From Synechococcales cyanobacterium 340R_concoct_173_sub (GTDB lineage: Bacteria; Cyanobacteriota; Cyanobacteriia; Leptolyngbyales; Leptolyngbyaceae), in NCBI GenBank assembly GCA_025354065.1, contig JANXNM010000391.1:1-64000 (forward strand): 64,000 bases of DNA. Reading direction: 5' to 3'. The first letter of the stretch is position 1. Every line of letters begins with the position of its first letter. The translations under genes and the position numbers were made by a program. Shown piece by piece: positions 62,280 through 64,000 of this stretch. The notes under the pieces are model-generated. The model did not search any database. It worked only from the letters and a program-made list of their open reading frames with translations, and had not been told where the DNA came from.

Positions 62280-63935
62280 ATGAGTCGTTCCGGATTTAAA
62301 ACTGGCCTTGGGCAAAATTTACGACGCATTCATCATCTAGCCTATTTTACTCAGCGCAATCATTTGACTCTTGAGCAAAGTTTTCAACATTTTCAACAGA
62401 TGAATGAATCGATCGCACGACCCGATGCCTCAAGTCTTCCGACTGATAAAATTATTGGCCAATCTAAAATTATCGGGCAATCTATTAGCCACCCGAGTCT
62501 CGATCGCGCTGTCAATGGTTCAATCTCTAATCTCTCTATTGGGATCATCGGTGCAGGATTTGCAGGGCTAGCTTGTAGCGACGAACTCCGAAAACACGGC
62601 ATTCAAGCGCCTATTTTTGAAGCGATCGATCGAATCGGGGGCCGATGTTGGTCCATGGGGGGTGAATTTGGGGACTGCGATCGCTTTCCAGGTCAAGTCG
62701 TGGAGCGCGGCGGCGAGTTGATTGATAGTCAACATCACACCTTGATTAACTATGCCCGTGAATTTGGGCTGGAACTCGAAGATCTCTGTAGTGAACCGGG
62801 AGATTCCAGTTTTTACTTCAAAGGAACCCATTATTCGGAAGCGGAAATTGTTGAGGACTATCTAGAATTACTCAAATCCATGAAGCACGACATTTGCACC
62901 GTTTCGCCTGAGCCAACCGCTCGATGCCATACGGAATTTGATCAGGCTCTCGATCGGATTAATTTAGCTGAATATCTCGATAAGCATCAAGCCGGAGACC
63001 TCGCCCGCGCCTATGTCAACGCCAGCTATCAAGGCGAATTTGGATTTTCTATTGAAGATCAAACCTGCCTTCACTTTCTGTTGATGAATCTGGATCCCAG
63101 TCTCGAAAATCCACTTGAAATCTTCAGTGACGAGCGTTATCACATTCGCGGGGGCAACGAGCAGCTCATTCGCCATCTCACCCAACGCCTCACTGCTCCA
63201 ATTCATCTCAATCATCGCCTAGTTGCCATCCATAAAACCAGTGCAGGAGCGATCGCACTGACCTTCGATGTAGACGGAAAAACGCTTGTTAACACATTTG
63301 ATGCTGTGGTACTGACGCTGCCCTTTCCAGCCTTGAGGTCCGTTGAACTCCATGAAAATCTTGCCCTACCCGATTGGAAAAAAAATGCGATCGCAAAACT
63401 CGACAATGGCAATCAAGCCAAAATGATGGTCAGCTTTAATGGCAGACCTTGGCAAGATCACAACAGTACGGGTCTTGCCCATTCCGATTTACCACACCAT
63501 CAGGTCACTTGGGAAGCCAATCCTAGTAATGCGACAAAGCAACAAAGCACCATTGTCAATCTCGCAAGCGGTAGTCTGGGAACGTCCTTGAGACCGGATG
63601 AATTTCAAGCCCAAGCCCAGGAATTTCTTCAAGACTTCGATCGGATTTATCCGGGCGCAAATCAACAAGCTCGCCGCGATCGATCCGGGCAACTCTTTGG
63701 GCATATTGAACAGTGGGATACCAATCCCTTTGCCCAAGGCGCATATCTTTGCTATCGTCCCGGCCAATTCACGCAATTTACAGGTTTAGAAGGCGTTGCT
63801 GTTGACAACTTGTTTTTTGCAGGAGAGCATACGCATTCCTTTTATGAGTGGCAGGGATTTCTGGAAGGAGCGGCCCGATCGGGCATTGAGGTGGCAAGAC
63901 AGATTTTGGGAATAGATTGGGAGAAAAAACTCTGA
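62280..63935 (+). CDS. FAD-dependent amine oxidase
   Basis: A 551-residue flavoprotein. The first 83 residues are a polar extension that includes a duplicated IIGQSK unit. The FAD-binding motif IGIIGAGFAGLACSDELRKH is at 87-106, followed by GGRCWSMGGEFGD (the GG-R motif), and the C-terminal FAD contact is in NLFFAGEHTHSFYEWQGFLE. The family includes L-amino-acid oxidases, tryptophan oxidases and monoamine oxidases; they make an imine and hydrogen peroxide. There is no obvious signal peptide. Substrate is not predictable. No neighbouring gene gives a pathway. Confidence 0.85.
   Translation: MSRSGFKTGLGQNLRRIHHLAYFTQRNHLTLEQSFQHFQQMNESIARPDASSLPTDKIIGQSKIIGQSISHPSLDRAVNGSISNLSIGIIGAGFAGLACSDELRKHGIQAPIFEAIDRIGGRCWSMGGEFGDCDRFPGQVVERGGELIDSQHHTLINYAREFGLELEDLCSEPGDSSFYFKGTHYSEAEIVEDYLELLKSMKHDICTVSPEPTARCHTEFDQALDRINLAEYLDKHQAGDLARAYVNASYQGEFGFSIEDQTCLHFLLMNLDPSLENPLEIFSDERYHIRGGNEQLIRHLTQRLTAPIHLNHRLVAIHKTSAGAIALTFDVDGKTLVNTFDAVVLTLPFPALRSVELHENLALPDWKKNAIAKLDNGNQAKMMVSFNGRPWQDHNSTGLAHSDLPHHQVTWEANPSNATKQQSTIVNLASGSLGTSLRPDEFQAQAQEFLQDFDRIYPGANQQARRDRSGQLFGHIEQWDTNPFAQGAYLCYRPGQFTQFTGLEGVAVDNLFFAGEHTHSFYEWQGFLEGAARSGIEVARQILGIDWEKKL
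62448..62483 (+). repeat. 18-bp tandem duplication in the amine oxidase gene
   Basis: AAAATTATTGGCCAATCT (62448-62465) is repeated with two changes at 62466-62483, encoding KIIGQS twice in the N-terminal extension. It keeps the frame. Confidence 0.9.
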
Positions 63936-64000
63936 AGACTTTCTATAGAAAATTTTGAATTTTTTATAACAATTTCTGAAATCCATCGTATAATAATAAT

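Noticed and set aside
1..64000. CRISPR array, rRNA, tRNA or prophage
   Set aside because: No regularly spaced direct repeats of 23-37 bp with unique spacers, no rRNA or tRNA sequence and no phage structural genes were recognised by reading both strands.

Overview
The window is chromosomal DNA of a cyanobacterium. The evidence is a ferrochelatase with a light-harvesting-type chlorophyll-binding tail, a divergent PsaK-like photosystem I subunit, a ferredoxin-dependent nitrite reductase under a textbook NtcA promoter, a TamB protein of cyanobacterial type, many cyanobacteria-specific hypotheticals, and the dense CGATCG / GCGATCGC (HIP1) oligomers. The gene set and the nirA-ferredoxin fusion suggest a filamentous, Plectonema/Leptolyngbya-like organism, but this is an inference. 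No rRNA, tRNA, CRISPR array or complete insertion sequence was seen.

Layout. 1-8.2 kb: two AIM24-family genes, a small membrane protein, an orphan ABC-type substrate-binding lipoprotein, a PsaK-like gene followed by a 1066-residue membrane protein with about six 98-residue repeats, and a CSP41-like epimerase; MITE-like repeats lie around these. 8.4-20 kb: a small secreted protein, a NUDIX hydrolase, hemH, a Uma2-family protein with a heptad-repeat tail, tlyA, an MFS exporter with a His-rich tail, and tamB. 20.3-28.7 kb: the nitrate-assimilation regulatory block, cnaT-ntcB-nirB on the minus strand plus a Rieske protein gene, divergent from nirA; an SbmA-like ABC transporter and a 5'-truncated ATP-grasp gene follow cnaT. 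28.7-32.9 kb: rlmD, a DUF4330 protein, a GntR regulator and a HAD phosphatase. 33-35.5 kb: rfbB, rfbA and a decayed rfbC. 35.5-60.6 kb: one long minus-strand exopolysaccharide cluster. 61-64 kb: a proline-rich membrane-anchored protein and a flavin amine oxidase.

How the genes work together. The nitrate block matches the known cyanobacterial set in which NtcA and NtcB activate nirA, CnaT is needed for nir expression and NirB supports nitrite reductase activity; the transporter (nrt) and nitrate reductase (narB) genes are not here, and a Rieske ferredoxin-type gene is added. The polysaccharide cluster begins (at its right end) with the export and chain-length proteins (Wza-like, Wzc-like), then a HepC-like sugar-transferase relative, a flippase-type ABC exporter, about ten glycosyltransferases, two methyltransferases, a Wzy-like polymerase and a 2OG-oxygenase.

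This cluster and its rfb neighbour are visibly being remodelled. I found an rfbC pseudogene, a DUF1919 gene fused by deletion to half a glycosyltransferase and then frameshifted, a 45-codon stub of another glycosyltransferase, a methyltransferase broken by one missing base in a homopolymer, a glycosyltransferase interrupted by a 91-bp MITE and a nonsense codon, and a sugar transferase that has lost its catalytic motifs. These breaks, the Rieske gene at the nirA locus, and the PsaK-like/repeat-protein pair are the most interesting observations.
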